Below, piece after piece: positions 33,445 through 43,139 of a stretch of 64,000 nt of DNA; within the stretch, counting starts at the first letter, position 1, and the number at the start of each line of letters is the position of its first letter. The stretch comes from Malaya genurostris. Lineage: Eukaryota; Arthropoda; Insecta; Diptera; Culicidae. Location of the stretch: positions 151,913,641-151,977,640 of the forward strand of contig NC_080570.1 in the NCBI RefSeq assembly GCF_030247185.1, read 5' to 3'. The notes under the pieces were generated by a model. It did not search any database and was not told where the DNA came from. It saw only the letters and a program-made list of their open reading frames with translations. The translations under genes were made by a program, and so were the position numbers.

Positions 33445-35200
33445 GAACTATACCACAAAAGGGAATCTATAAATATATGCCCGAATACATTTCTGCTTTA
33501 GTTTAACCATGGCTGCCACCGAGGAAAGTGAACGTGGACATTCGTTCGCTCGCTGGATAGTTGCTTTTGTATTTATACCTTGCCGGTGCCTGAAAGTATG
33601 CATGAAAGTTGGAGACATTTTTGTCGTGAATACGACTTACTTTACCATGGGCGCCTTTTCAAAATTTACCCTGTACAAGAGTGGGCAGAACTTTATCGCG
33701 AATATCTCTTGATGTACTTAATCCAACAACATAATTTTTTCTACAAGCTATCGGAAATATGATCAGGAATTTGTGATTAAATTTTCAACTGTGTGAGATA
33801 ACCACAAATAATTGAAAAACAAAGTTTTCTAAAACTTTTGGAAATAATGAGGAACATTCATTACGCGTGTTTGCCTTTTTCACACCCGGACGACGGTTTT
33901 GAGGTAGTCAGTTCCGGTTGTCTACTGGACGAAACTTCGATTGAAAATCGTTCATTTCTTATATTGCTACAGACGGAACTGGACGTCGTGGTGAGGTTCT
34001 CTTACCCACATAAGTGAGAACAAACCAAGTATGAAAAGGCTATCCGCATTAGGCCGATCCGACCGATCCGAGCTCTCCGGTGTCGACTTTTTTTCTGTTT
34101 CGGATATGGCTGAGCTGCACATGCACACAGCTTCATGTGCAGCTCAGTCATAACCGAAACAGAAAAAAAAAGTCGACGCCGGAGAGCTCAGATCGGCCTA
34201 ATGCGGATAACCTTTGAAGCGTGAAACGCTCAGGTCGTCCTCTCACTTGGACTTCGGTCGTAAAGAGGAGCAGTCGGCAATGAAAGCAAACCTTCAGCGT
34301 GGTATAAAGCCTCAAACGCTCTGGCCACAGAGTCAGTTTTCCTTAGTAGAAGATCTACCGCATAATCCTGCTGCTGGTCGTTTGCATTGGAGCAAAATAC
34401 AACGAAAAATGGACAATGCGGAGCATTATGTAAAATCAGCCCTTCTTATGGCTCCCAATGTTATCTAAAGAACTATAAAGATTGCTTCTTTGCATATCGG
34501 AAATTAACACCATCAGTGCAAATCTAGAATAATTTGATTGGCTTTGTGCAATTTTTGCAGTGCAAAATCTGCAACAGTGTTTAATATCGTTTATATCCAA
34601 ACAGTGTTTGATATCGTAGAATTACACAATTTGGGTCTTCTGAATGCCAGAAATTTATCTCGCACAGCATTTTAACAGTTTTTTGCACTGATATATTCAA
34701 ATTCGAAATGAAATAATCGACATCAAAATTCTATATGTTGCTATTTAAAACCATAATCGTATACTAAAGAATTATGCGGAATTTTCCTTTACTACACTGT
34801 ATACGACCCATTTTTCAACCAGTTGTAGTAGAATTTTCTGTTGCTTTGCTATATAAAATACATAGCATCGACTCAGAATAGATTCGAACTCAACTCGTCA
34901 CTCTCCATCACGAACGCCTTCATAAAAGGTTATTTCAGAACCACCATTATTTTATCATGAATAACTATACTGGTTATTTCATAATATTTAATTGTATGTC
35001 AGAATGTTCAACGTAACTAATATGTACTTTAGTTTAGGTGTATGGTTTCAAATTCTTGCACAATTCACATATGGGGAAAGCTTGCACAATTCACATAATC
35101 GATCATCTGATTGATATTCGGAAGTATAAAGGAAGAGTGTTAGTTTTATTCGTATTCACGACATCCAGTTATGTTTCTGACATTACACACTCGTACTTTT
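33445..35200 (+). repeat. TATA-bearing repeat unit U, copy B
   Basis: Begins near CTATAAATATATGCCCGAAT (33467) with a TATA-like box, then an ATG at 33509 opening a short frame (MAATEESERGHSF). A second, overlapping frame reads SMHESWRHFCREYDLLYHGR and continues FKIYPVQEWAELYREYLLMY up to 33762. The other copy at 22960-23260 can be read with related words (GRLFKIYHVQEW, REYILLYLTQQH) across stops and shifts, so a protein-coding ancestor is plausible. I do not recognise it. The unit also contains the palindrome at 34035-34215 and ends near GACATCCAGTTATGTTTCTG (35160), shared with 24500. Confidence 0.55.
34035..34215. repeat. Near-perfect palindrome of about 180 bp
   Basis: The left arm TATCCGCATTAGGCCGATC...GAGCTCTCCGG...GTCGACTTTTTTTCTGTTTC...GCTGAGCTGCACATG is mirrored by the right arm ending GATCGGCCTAATGCGGATA, around a loop of about 10 nt near 34121-34130. 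Small differences only: an extra GACCGATCC-like block in the left arm and two or three substitutions. It could fold into a long hairpin. No TA, TTAA or longer duplication is obvious at the edges. Confidence 0.9.
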
Positions 35201-35419
35201 TTTAGCTAAGATACTTACCGAAAGATCTGGTTTCTTCTTAAACATTTGCATCATCTTCGCGTCCTTCTGGTGGTTCCTAAGATCCATTTTTGTTCCGTTC
35301 CTTTTACGGGAATTTTACGCTCTTCATTTAAAACACATTACAAACGTGGTTTTCTAGATACAGTACCTTCAGCAAAGTTGCTCAGATTGATAGGTGCCAT
35401 CTTTTGAAAATTTTATTCA

Positions 35420-36050
35420 TGTGACTTTTCATTGTTTTAGGCGATTCAGTTGCGAAGCCATTTCCGATATTTGCACAACTAGTGAAGTGCTGCTTAGAAA
35501 GTGCTTGAGATATCTATGAGAACAAATGATAATCGGAAGGAGCTAGATTTAGAGAGTAAGACGGATGGAGCGAAAGTTTTCAAATGAAGTTCTGGATTGC
35601 GTCCAATGTGTGTGCGGGGCTATTCTCGTCTGCCGTCACGATCCGGTGCAGAAAACCAATTCTTTCACATCAACAAAGCTATCATTCAGATCGTGGAGAA
35701 CCCATTTCTCCACCTGCCTAATCTTTCTCATGACGTGTAGATGATCAGAAACGGCTTGGTGACTGACGTTTAACACCGTCCAGATCTTGATATGGGGTTC
35801 GAGTATTGGTTTTGTTCTACAATCTTTGCAACAAATCGATATCTTCGAATTTTGTGTGTGTGAAAACCGGTTAGTTCTTTGACTGTCACACTGAAAGTCA
35901 AACTGACTTAAATATACGTTCGCAAGTCCTCTCTGTAAAATCTTCTTAATCAGCAGTTTTTTTTTTGAATGTGATGAATTAACACTTCTCGCGAATTTAA
36001 AGACTGTCTTTTGGGAACAAAATCTCACATTATAAACAGGCACACCTGGT
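35420..36050 (-). pseudogene. Decayed mariner transposase with internal deletion
   Basis: On the minus strand the helix-turn-helix linker is readable as LNVSHQAVSDHLHVMRKIRQ followed by VEKWVLHDL, which matches the WVPHEL region of mariner. Next, LHRIVTADEN (first-Asp block) joins directly to SPAHT (from the DNARPHT block of the second Asp), so the DNA between was deleted. Then SLNLAPSDYHLFS gives the third-Asp block, followed by QALSKQHFTS. Several stops are present. It belongs to a different mariner lineage from the two irritans copies. Ends are not identifiable. Confidence 0.78.
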
Positions 36051-36960
36051 AATGAAATTATGAAGATTACCTTACTTAACCGCTTTGGTTAGTTTGTTCC
36101 ATGGAGATATCAACACCGGCTGCATTGATTCAGCTTAATATTTTTGTATACATATCCAGATTATTTTATTATATATTACGATCAAATTTCACGTACGATG
36201 AACCTAATTAGTCAAATTAAGGAAAATTCCATTTGTAATGGCTTGATGTTGGATTCGAGTAAATTTTACTGTGATTCGCATTCGGCTAGCAAGTGCGAGT
36301 GTATGAATTTATATGCACCATTCACCAGCCAAGCAGAAATGTGTTTCTGTGGCTCAATCGATTAACGGACGAACTTTGTGATCCAATGGCTTTCGGTTCA
36401 AGTCACCGCTGTTGCTATCAGTATTTTTTTAATATTTTCCTTTTAAATAGATTTTATGTCATGGAAATTTCCAATCACACAATGTAACAAGTTCTTGCAC
36501 GTAAAATATCGTGAACTGCAACGCTCAATTTATGTGCATCTAATACATTGTAAAACCACAAGTTTTTTTTTCGAAGTGTGTATAAATAAGACAATATTTC
36601 AAACAATTTTTTGGACCCATCTGAAAATCGTACCACGGTTTTTAACAATATTATTTATCACCTAAAATCCTAGATTACACGTAACCGGTCGGTACTAAAC
36701 GCACAGGGCTGTTTTTTGTTTTTTTTTTGCGTTTCGTCTTCGACTCATCATAGCATAGCAGTTTATGTTGAATGTTTTCGCTACTTGAGAAACACTTCAA
36801 ATCGCACCAAAGAACAGTGTTTTCACTGGTTAGGTCGCGAACGTAGATAAGTTTACACCATACTGGCCGTATACACTTTTTGAATCGTCAGTAGCTATGC
36901 AATCTCTCGATCATCCTACCACAGACACACATTTATATGTTTCATTTTTTTCTTTCGCAG

Positions 36961-37074
36961 GGAAAAGCTTCACACTGACGATTACCGTCTCGACGACGCC
37001 TCCCCAGGTTACGACATACGGCAAAGCAATCAAAGTGACCGTCGATGGACCGCGAGAGCCCCGTTCCAAAACCA
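36961..37074 (+). CDS. RUNX gene, exon with C-terminal third of the Runt domain
   Basis: Encodes 38 codons beginning KSFTLTITVSTTPPQVTTYG and ending VTVDGPREPRSKT. In human RUNX1 the matching VDGPREPR segment contains DNA-contacting residues (D171, R174, R177), all kept here. The acceptor TTTCGCAG ends at 36960, the donor CCA|GTGAGT starts at 37075. It enters and leaves in phase 1 and joins the 10509-10748 exon exactly at GRG-KSF. The exon is close in size to the matching vertebrate RUNX exon. Proline after valine (TTPPQV) and the PRSKT ending agree with insect Runt-domain proteins. Confidence 0.96.
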
Positions 37075-38335
37075 GTGAGTATCGATGAAGTGGTGGTGGA
37101 TGACCCATTGTTTTTCCTTTTTCGAAAGAAGCGTTTTACAGTCACTTGACTTCTGCCAGCATACTGCGATGAATGGTTTTCCTTACAAGAAAATACTTTT
37201 TCTCGTCATAACTGTCATTACATTCAGAATCACAGGGTGGATTGAAAACTTTCTGTAGACAAGGTGGACCATATAAAACTTCTGAAAACACATTTCAAAT
37301 TTAGACATTTTTATCATTTTCAGCAACCTGTTAATCAATGAACGTATTTTTATATTCGTCCACCGAACATAGTTTCACTACAAAGCAGACAGAAGATGCT
37401 TATCTTGGTTCTCACCCTCTGAGCAAGCAAACCCGGCAACAACCGCCCGCACGAAGTGGATGTGATGCGATGTGGCTTATGCTTTGGTGAACCGCAAAAA
37501 AAAATAGCTGGAGCACTTTTGATCACACTTGTTCTTACGCTAGACGCTTCTTACTTGATTACTCGTGTGGACACCATCGAGCCAGATTCTGTTCTGTTCT
37601 GTTCTGTTTCTAGTCAACCGTTTCGAAAAGGAACAGAAAAGTTCTCACGATCGAAACGCCATGCGGCTTGGGTGGAAGACATGCTGTCACCTTATCGCTT
37701 ATCTCCTTATCAGTTTTATTTTTGCACGCTTGCTTGCTTTCTAGAAGGGCCACGTTTCGGCATCGGCAGATCAATAGCCGCTGGCATTGACAAGTAGTCT
37801 TTGAATCTCTTTTTTTATTCATGCATTTTTTTATACGACGCAAGATTTTAACAATAAAACTAAGCCGATTTATTATGTAGCATTGTATAATGATGAAAAT
37901 CAAAAGGGGTTATAATTCCAATAAAATTTTCACCTGAATGATCCGTCTATATTTTATGTGATCACGTTCAGAGAATATGTCTCCAATAAATATAAATGAA
38001 TTTTTGATAATAATTTCTGATATGAAAAGCAATTTGCAGCAGCGAACAAAAACTCAAGTTTTTTTCAAAAAAATTAATACTAATCAGAGAAAAACATTCT
38101 CGATCACTCATCGCTGTTCGTAAGAACGCAGTGAAGTATTGATAAGATTTGTGTACCTGCTACAACAGGCAAGAGAATCCTAAGTGGTACCGTGACAGCA
38201 GGGTTGATTTCATCGATTGATTTCAGTTTCGTCCGATCGAGAAATATTGGACTGGACAGGGAAAGCAATTCGGAATGCTTCAAAGATGAATTCTCGCAGA
38301 TATGATGGAATAGAATTACTGCTGAAGTGAACGTA

Positions 38336-39650
38336 ATGAGCATGAACTTAGCGAGGCACCTCTCCCCGATGATTACATAAACAGGTGAATAATTTGTTGC
38401 TAATTTGTTGCTAATTAGTTACGGTAATTTCGAATTTGTTGCTCTTTTTTTTTTATTTTTTCGAGTACTTCGCTAAGTTCATATGAAGTTAGCGAAGCCT
38501 TCCTTTCAAATATGCTTCAAAACAAATCGTCGCCTAGTAAATAATTTGTTGCTTATTTGTTGCTAATTAGTTACGGTAACTTTGAATTTGTAGCTCAATT
38601 TTTTAAAATTTTTTTGAGTACTTTGCTAAGTTCATATGAAGTTAGCGAAGCCTCCCTTCCAAATATGCTTCAAAACAAATTGAAGCCTAGAGAATAATTT
38701 GTTGCTAATTTGTTGCTAATTAGTTACGATAATTTTAGTATTTGTTGCTAATTTTTTTAATTTTTTTTTGAGTACTTCGCTAAGGTATGAAGTTAGCGAA
38801 GCGAAGTTTAATAATCGATATTAGTTTCAAACTAATCGATTTAATATTATTCGACTATCTGGACTATTAATCGATTACTCGATCGACATTCCGACATCCA
38901 TAAACGGCACATACACCTTCAGTTTCCCGGACAGTCCCAATGAACCTTGGACGGAATGAAAAACTGAACGATTAACTGAACTGAGCGTGTTTGGTGGTGA
39001 CTATTTAGTTTTGCGTTTTGTCTTCATGTCAGTTTCATCCATTTTTTCCATGGAGGCCCATTATTCAGATCAAAAGAAAACTGATGGACTGAACGACAAA
39101 AGACAATCTGCTTTGATCTAGCAAACATTGCTGCTTGAAGAATCTACAAAACATGACAAAAAATATTTCTCAATGGATAAGTTTATTTCAATCAATATTT
39201 TGATAAAAAGAACAAATATTTTACTTGTGTTTCAAATGAACGATTTATAGATAAAATTGACTAACTTTTTAGATAAACTAAATTAACCTAAATTTAGTTT
39301 TTTCAACTAAAGCTTTTGTTTAATATATTCATTAATTTGCTTGTAGCATTCAAAATTACCGCAACTAATTAGCAACAAATTATTCACTGGGCTTCGATTT
39401 ATTTTAGGCATATTTGGAAGGGGGCTTCGCTAACTTCATATGAACTTAGCGAAGTACTCGAAAAAAAAGAAACTGAGCAACAAATTAATAATTACCGTAA
39501 CTAATTAGAAACAAAACTTAGCGAAGTACTCAAAACAATTTTAAAAAAAATTGAGCAACAAATTCAAAATTACCGTAACTAATTAGCAACAAATTATTCA
39601 CCTATTTGCGTTATCATCTGTGAGGGGTGCCTCGCTAAGTTCATGCTCAT
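38336..39650. mobile_element. Foldback-like element with 9-bp target duplication
   Basis: The ends are ATGAGCATGAACTTAGCGAG (left) and, reversed, exactly the same at the right; both continue GCACC. A perfect 9-bp direct repeat GTGAACGTA flanks the element (38327-38335 and 39651-39659). The left arm (38336-38815) has three units of about 153 bp; the right arm (39340-39650) has matching units in inverse orientation. Every unit contains ATTAGTTACGGTAA and a 30-bp palindrome CTTCGCTAAGTTCATATGAA plus its mirror GTTAGCGAAG. The centre (38820-39340) is a unique non-coding loop. Foldback (FB) and Mutator-like elements both make 9-bp duplications; modular inverted arms favour FB-type architecture. 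No transposase is present. Confidence 0.88.
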
Positions 39651-39769
39651 GTGAACGTACGTACTGTTTCAAAGATGATGGGAGATATTTCAAGAAAAGT
39701 TTATCGTTTCATAGAAACCAGAACGGGATTGGACAGTTGATATTTCCTGGATGTTCTAAACCTAAAACT

Positions 39770-39970
39770 AAACACTGGAGCTAAACAATGGAATTGAATT
39801 CTGGAATTCAAAATTCAGGTTTCAGAATCCAGAAACCATTTTTAAAATTCAGTACCAGCTTCAGAACTCTAGAACTGAATTCTTAACTTGGATTCTGAAC
39901 CTGAATTCTAAAGCTGAATTCAGTTTTAGGACTCGAATTAAGGTTCAGAAGGGGCTGGGATCCACTCGGA
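39770..39970. repeat. Small patch of GAATTCTGGAA-type minisatellite
   Basis: Words such as TGGAATTGAATTCTGGAATT and TTGGATTCTGAACCTGAATT match the large array at 24.6-27.6 kb. Confidence 0.7.
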
Positions 39971-40084
39971 GATTGATAGTATCAATTATTTTTCTTCGGA
40001 CATGGTCAGCTCCGGCTCCTATGTCGTAAAAGGCCACAATTTCAGTTGTTTCATTTTTTTCTTACTTTGAGTTACCAGCTTTTT

Positions 40085-40192
40085 TGATGTCTCAAATCGC
40101 ATTTTTACTTTTCTATAGTTACGAAGATACGCGGTCTTATTGCGCGTTTTTGTTTTGTGCAGTACGTATCACCCGCGTAAAAAAGACTGTAT
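40085..40192 (+). repeat. Relic of the CGCGTAAAAAGAGACC repeat
   Basis: Contains GTTACGAAGATACGCGGTCT, then TGCGCGTTTTT and CACCCGCGTAAAAAAGACTG, matching the ends of the copy at 16830-17290. Confidence 0.6.
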
Positions 40193-40604
40193 TGAATAAT
40201 CGAATAAATCGAAAAATCCAACATCCTTAGCCGTAGAGAAGATTGCTATACAGATCAGCAAGTGGATTTATTCTATGCGCCGTTCGCCTCTTGCGAGAGA
40301 AATTTTTATCGAAGTTCTGTTGTTCCTTCGCAGCCGAGACAAACATCATCAACAAACTTTACGGTCCTATTCAGGACATCCAAAATTCAAATTGAATTAT
40401 TTTCGAAAAAATATTTCGCCTGGATACAAGTTAGTTCATATGGAACACGAAAAAAACTGCTGCCTGAATATCAAATATTAAAAAATGTTTAGCAGTGGTT
40501 TTGACAATCGTTGTGTAGTCCTACGTCTTCACTTCGAATAAACCTATTAGGCTGTCTCTTATAGTTTTAATACGTATGTACATTATTCTATCTTGTCTCT
40601 GACG

Positions 40605-41435
40605 TTACTTACCTGCTTTTTGCCTTTCTCAAATAGACAGGCTCAGTTCGAGTTCGACGAGATCACAAAATATCTGTGTGTGCTCTCATTGTCTTAAAAG
40701 ATACTGTGCAATTTCATCCAGATACGACTTCCGGTTCCGAAATTATAGGGCGATGAGAGTCAAAACTTTCAAACTGTCATACAAAATGGCGATGCAAAAG
40801 CGGTACGCATCGGTACGTGCTGACACGGAAGAAGAAAACACCACCACCTTTGCAAACGAAGCAATACTGTGATTACAAAGGATTATATTGGTAATAACAA
40901 CTAAAAGCTCACAAGTGCCTATCTCCCGCCTTCCCGTGTGCCTAAGTTATTTGGTCAACAAAACGGTATCGACGGTTTCCTTTTTGTAGCTCATTTACAA
41001 CAAAACATAATTGTTGAGTTCTTAAATCAGGTTACAGTTTGCTTTGCCGTCGTATTGCAGAAGTGTATTTTTTACCGCTTATATTGTTATTTGTTACTCA
41101 TCTCAAAGTAATTCGACAGCTGAAGATAGTAAATAGTATTTTTTACGAGTAGCACAACTTGTTCAGTTATACATAATCTCACTATTCATATTATTATTTA
41201 TATTTAGAGGTTATAATCTAAGGTTGAGGTCTAAGGGTGATCATGTGACAAGGATATGCACTCAATTTTCTCCGATTTTTACAAACTTAGATTCAAATGT
41301 AAATTCTATCGAATTCAGAACGCTATTGAAATTGATTCAGATCTGACTTTCGATTCCGGAATTACAGTCAATATGTGTTGAAATTTTTCATCGAAAGGAT
41401 CGTTTTCACGGGAGGGCAATTCAACCGGAACGATT
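40605..41435 (+). repeat. GTATATGAC-family repeat fragments
   Basis: Two fragments. At 40618-40870, TTGCCTTTCTCAAATAGACA opens a fragment; 40682-40860 matches 50435-50590 over about 150 bp (CTCATTGTCTTAAAAGATAC). At 41220-41430 the core CAGATCTGACTTTCGATTCC matches the family unit. They are diverged and incomplete. The frame at 40678-40872 is a shadow. Confidence 0.6.
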
Positions 41436-42151
41436 ATTTCGTTGTATTTTCTTTTCTTTTTTTGTTGAACCAAAATTTTACATCTGATTTTTTTCTCTTT
41501 TCGAAAAAAGAATAAAATCTTTCCCTAATGATTTTTTTTTCAAAAAGAGTACTTTCTTGATTGAGTTACCAGAATTGATTAAGATCTTCAAAATTGAATT
41601 TCTAGCAAAGGGAATTTAATTCATGAATAACGAAACATTCAATATTAATATAATGTTTTTTGTTTAAATTTCATTTACGACTTTTTGGATTTGGCTTAAA
41701 TTCTGCATAAGTATGTAGATTGATTTGGTGTTTCCGGCACCTTTTGCAGAGAACTATTTGCACTATATGGAGAAAGTACGCACTGTAAAAAAAGTGTTCT
41801 TATTTTATTCTGAAAATAATGTCTAAAACTCAATTTTCTCAAAAAAGGTATTTTGGTTTTTTTTGACAACTGATGAAATTTATTGTACTATAGCTTAAAA
41901 TGGAGAAATAATGGACCTACAAGTTACAGTCTTTCAATTGATAACAAATTTTTTTTGAATAGTTCAAATATTTTTTGAAACGTTTTGCATCACGATTTTA
42001 TAAAAAAAAGCAGTTTTTAATCGAAATGGTGATAAAGAAATGTTAGCTAAATGCTTCCGTTCTTAAGTTACAGGGAATCTAAATTAATGATAACTGGAAA
42101 TCTACAATTTTCGTTCTTTTTTTTATGTTTCTCCAGTTTTGTGACATTTTT

Positions 42152-42246
42152 TGCCTCTCTCATATAGAACCAAACCGACTTTTGAACCGAGGCCCGGAGG
42201 GCCGAGTGTCATATACCATTCGACTCAGTTCGTCGAGTACGCAAAA

Positions 42247-42288
<42 letters not shown>

Positions 42289-42640
42289 CTTATGTGTGTA
42301 TGTAACGTTTTTTTGCACTAACTTTTCTCGGAGATGGCTGAACCGATTTTCACAAACTTAGGTTCAAATGAAAGGTGGTCCCATGCGTAATTCCTGAATT
42401 TCATGCGGATTCGACTTCCGGATCCGGAAATATAGTGGGTTAAACATTGTGTACCATCACTGAAAATGGTACAACATTAAAAAAAATTTCTAAATCGACC
42501 TCAAATCTTTTCTAATTTTAGTTTTTATCAGTAGACGGTCAAACAAACCGATTTTGGTTATTCTTTTAAGGATCGAAGAAAATTATTTTGAAGAATACCA
42601 CAGTATTATATATGATAGTATGATTGATATGAGAAAGGCA
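42152..42640 (+). mobile_element. GTATATGAC-family element, best defined copy
   Basis: Bounded by TGCCTCTCTCATATAG and its imperfect inverse TATGAGAAAGGCA, with CACCACTAGGTGGATTAA beyond the right edge, a word seen reversed at 49120 and 54235. Inside are GAGGCCCGGAGGGCCGAGTG, a TCATATACCATTCGACTCAG motif, a GT microsatellite (42250-42285), and the core unit TTCGACTTCCGGATCCGGAA. I recognise this as a type of non-coding interspersed repeat frequent in mosquito genomes, but cannot name the family. No coding potential; the frame at 42125-42361 crosses the microsatellite. Confidence 0.7.
42250..42290 (+). repeat. GT microsatellite
   Basis: About 18 GT dinucleotides, then GCGCGCGCTT. It lies at the same internal position as the CA run at about 55938-55970 in the reversed copy near 55.9-56.0 kb. 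Confidence 0.9.
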
Positions 42641-42659
42641 TCATTACACCACTAGGTGG

Positions 42660-43130
42660 ATTAAAATAGGTTTTTCGGAAAAGGAAGACAATCTGTTTTT
42701 TTTCTTTTTGCATAGTGGGTCAAAAAACAAAAAAGATGAAAAAAATACAAAGCTGACAAAACAATAAAAACACGAATTGAAAGCAGTGAATTTGCAAAAT
42801 GAATTCAGATAAAGCAATATGAAATTCAGAGCGAAAATAAAAATTTCAATAGCAGTAGAATAACGTTCCCCAGTTGTCATACTTGATCTCTTTTTCAAGT
42901 ATGCACGTTGGTATATTGTTTTTGGAAACACAGAAACGTATAAAAAAATACAAAACTAAATCGACCTTCAATTTCGTATGGAATCGCTTATTATCGCCAT
43001 CGCCATACTGCACTGAGGATTATTTTCATACTCAGAATACTGCTCAAATTAACTTTGTTTAAAATGTTGCTTTCCAGTAAAGCAAGGATTAGGCATGAAG
43101 AAAATCAAAAACATGGAACCGACATTAATT
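42660..43130. other. Intronic stretch without recognised features
   Basis: AT-rich; no recognisable repeat, exon or RNA gene. Confidence 0.4.
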
Positions 43131-43139
43131 AAGTTTTTT

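Larger units (their letters stand above)
10749..36960 (+). other. RUNX intron splitting the Runt domain (26.2 kb)
   Basis: Inferred from the donor at 10749 (GTAAGG) and the acceptor TTTCTTTCGCAG ending at 36960, which join in phase to give RSGRG-KSFTLT across the junction. The intron is filled with transposons, MITEs and minisatellites listed separately, plus unique GC-richer islands. The first 600 bp (10750-11300) is also GC-richer with an AC microsatellite (10761-10778). Stretches not listed separately, such as 11.3-12.0, 14.2-15.5, 17.3-18.2 and 20.0-22.5 kb, hold AT-rich DNA where I see nothing definite. Confidence 0.9.

Noticed and set aside
33509..33762. A functional host gene with its own TATA promoter
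   Set aside because: The two frames overlap out of phase, and the related copy at 23 kb has stops and shifts, so it is treated as a decayed repeat.
37456..37797. 113-codon protein just after the second RUNX exon
   Set aside because: It is a chance frame with no motif and no link to the splice structure.
38336..39650. CRISPR-like array
   Set aside because: Repeats are regularly spaced, but units are long, inverted between halves and flanked by a target duplication, and the host is eukaryotic.
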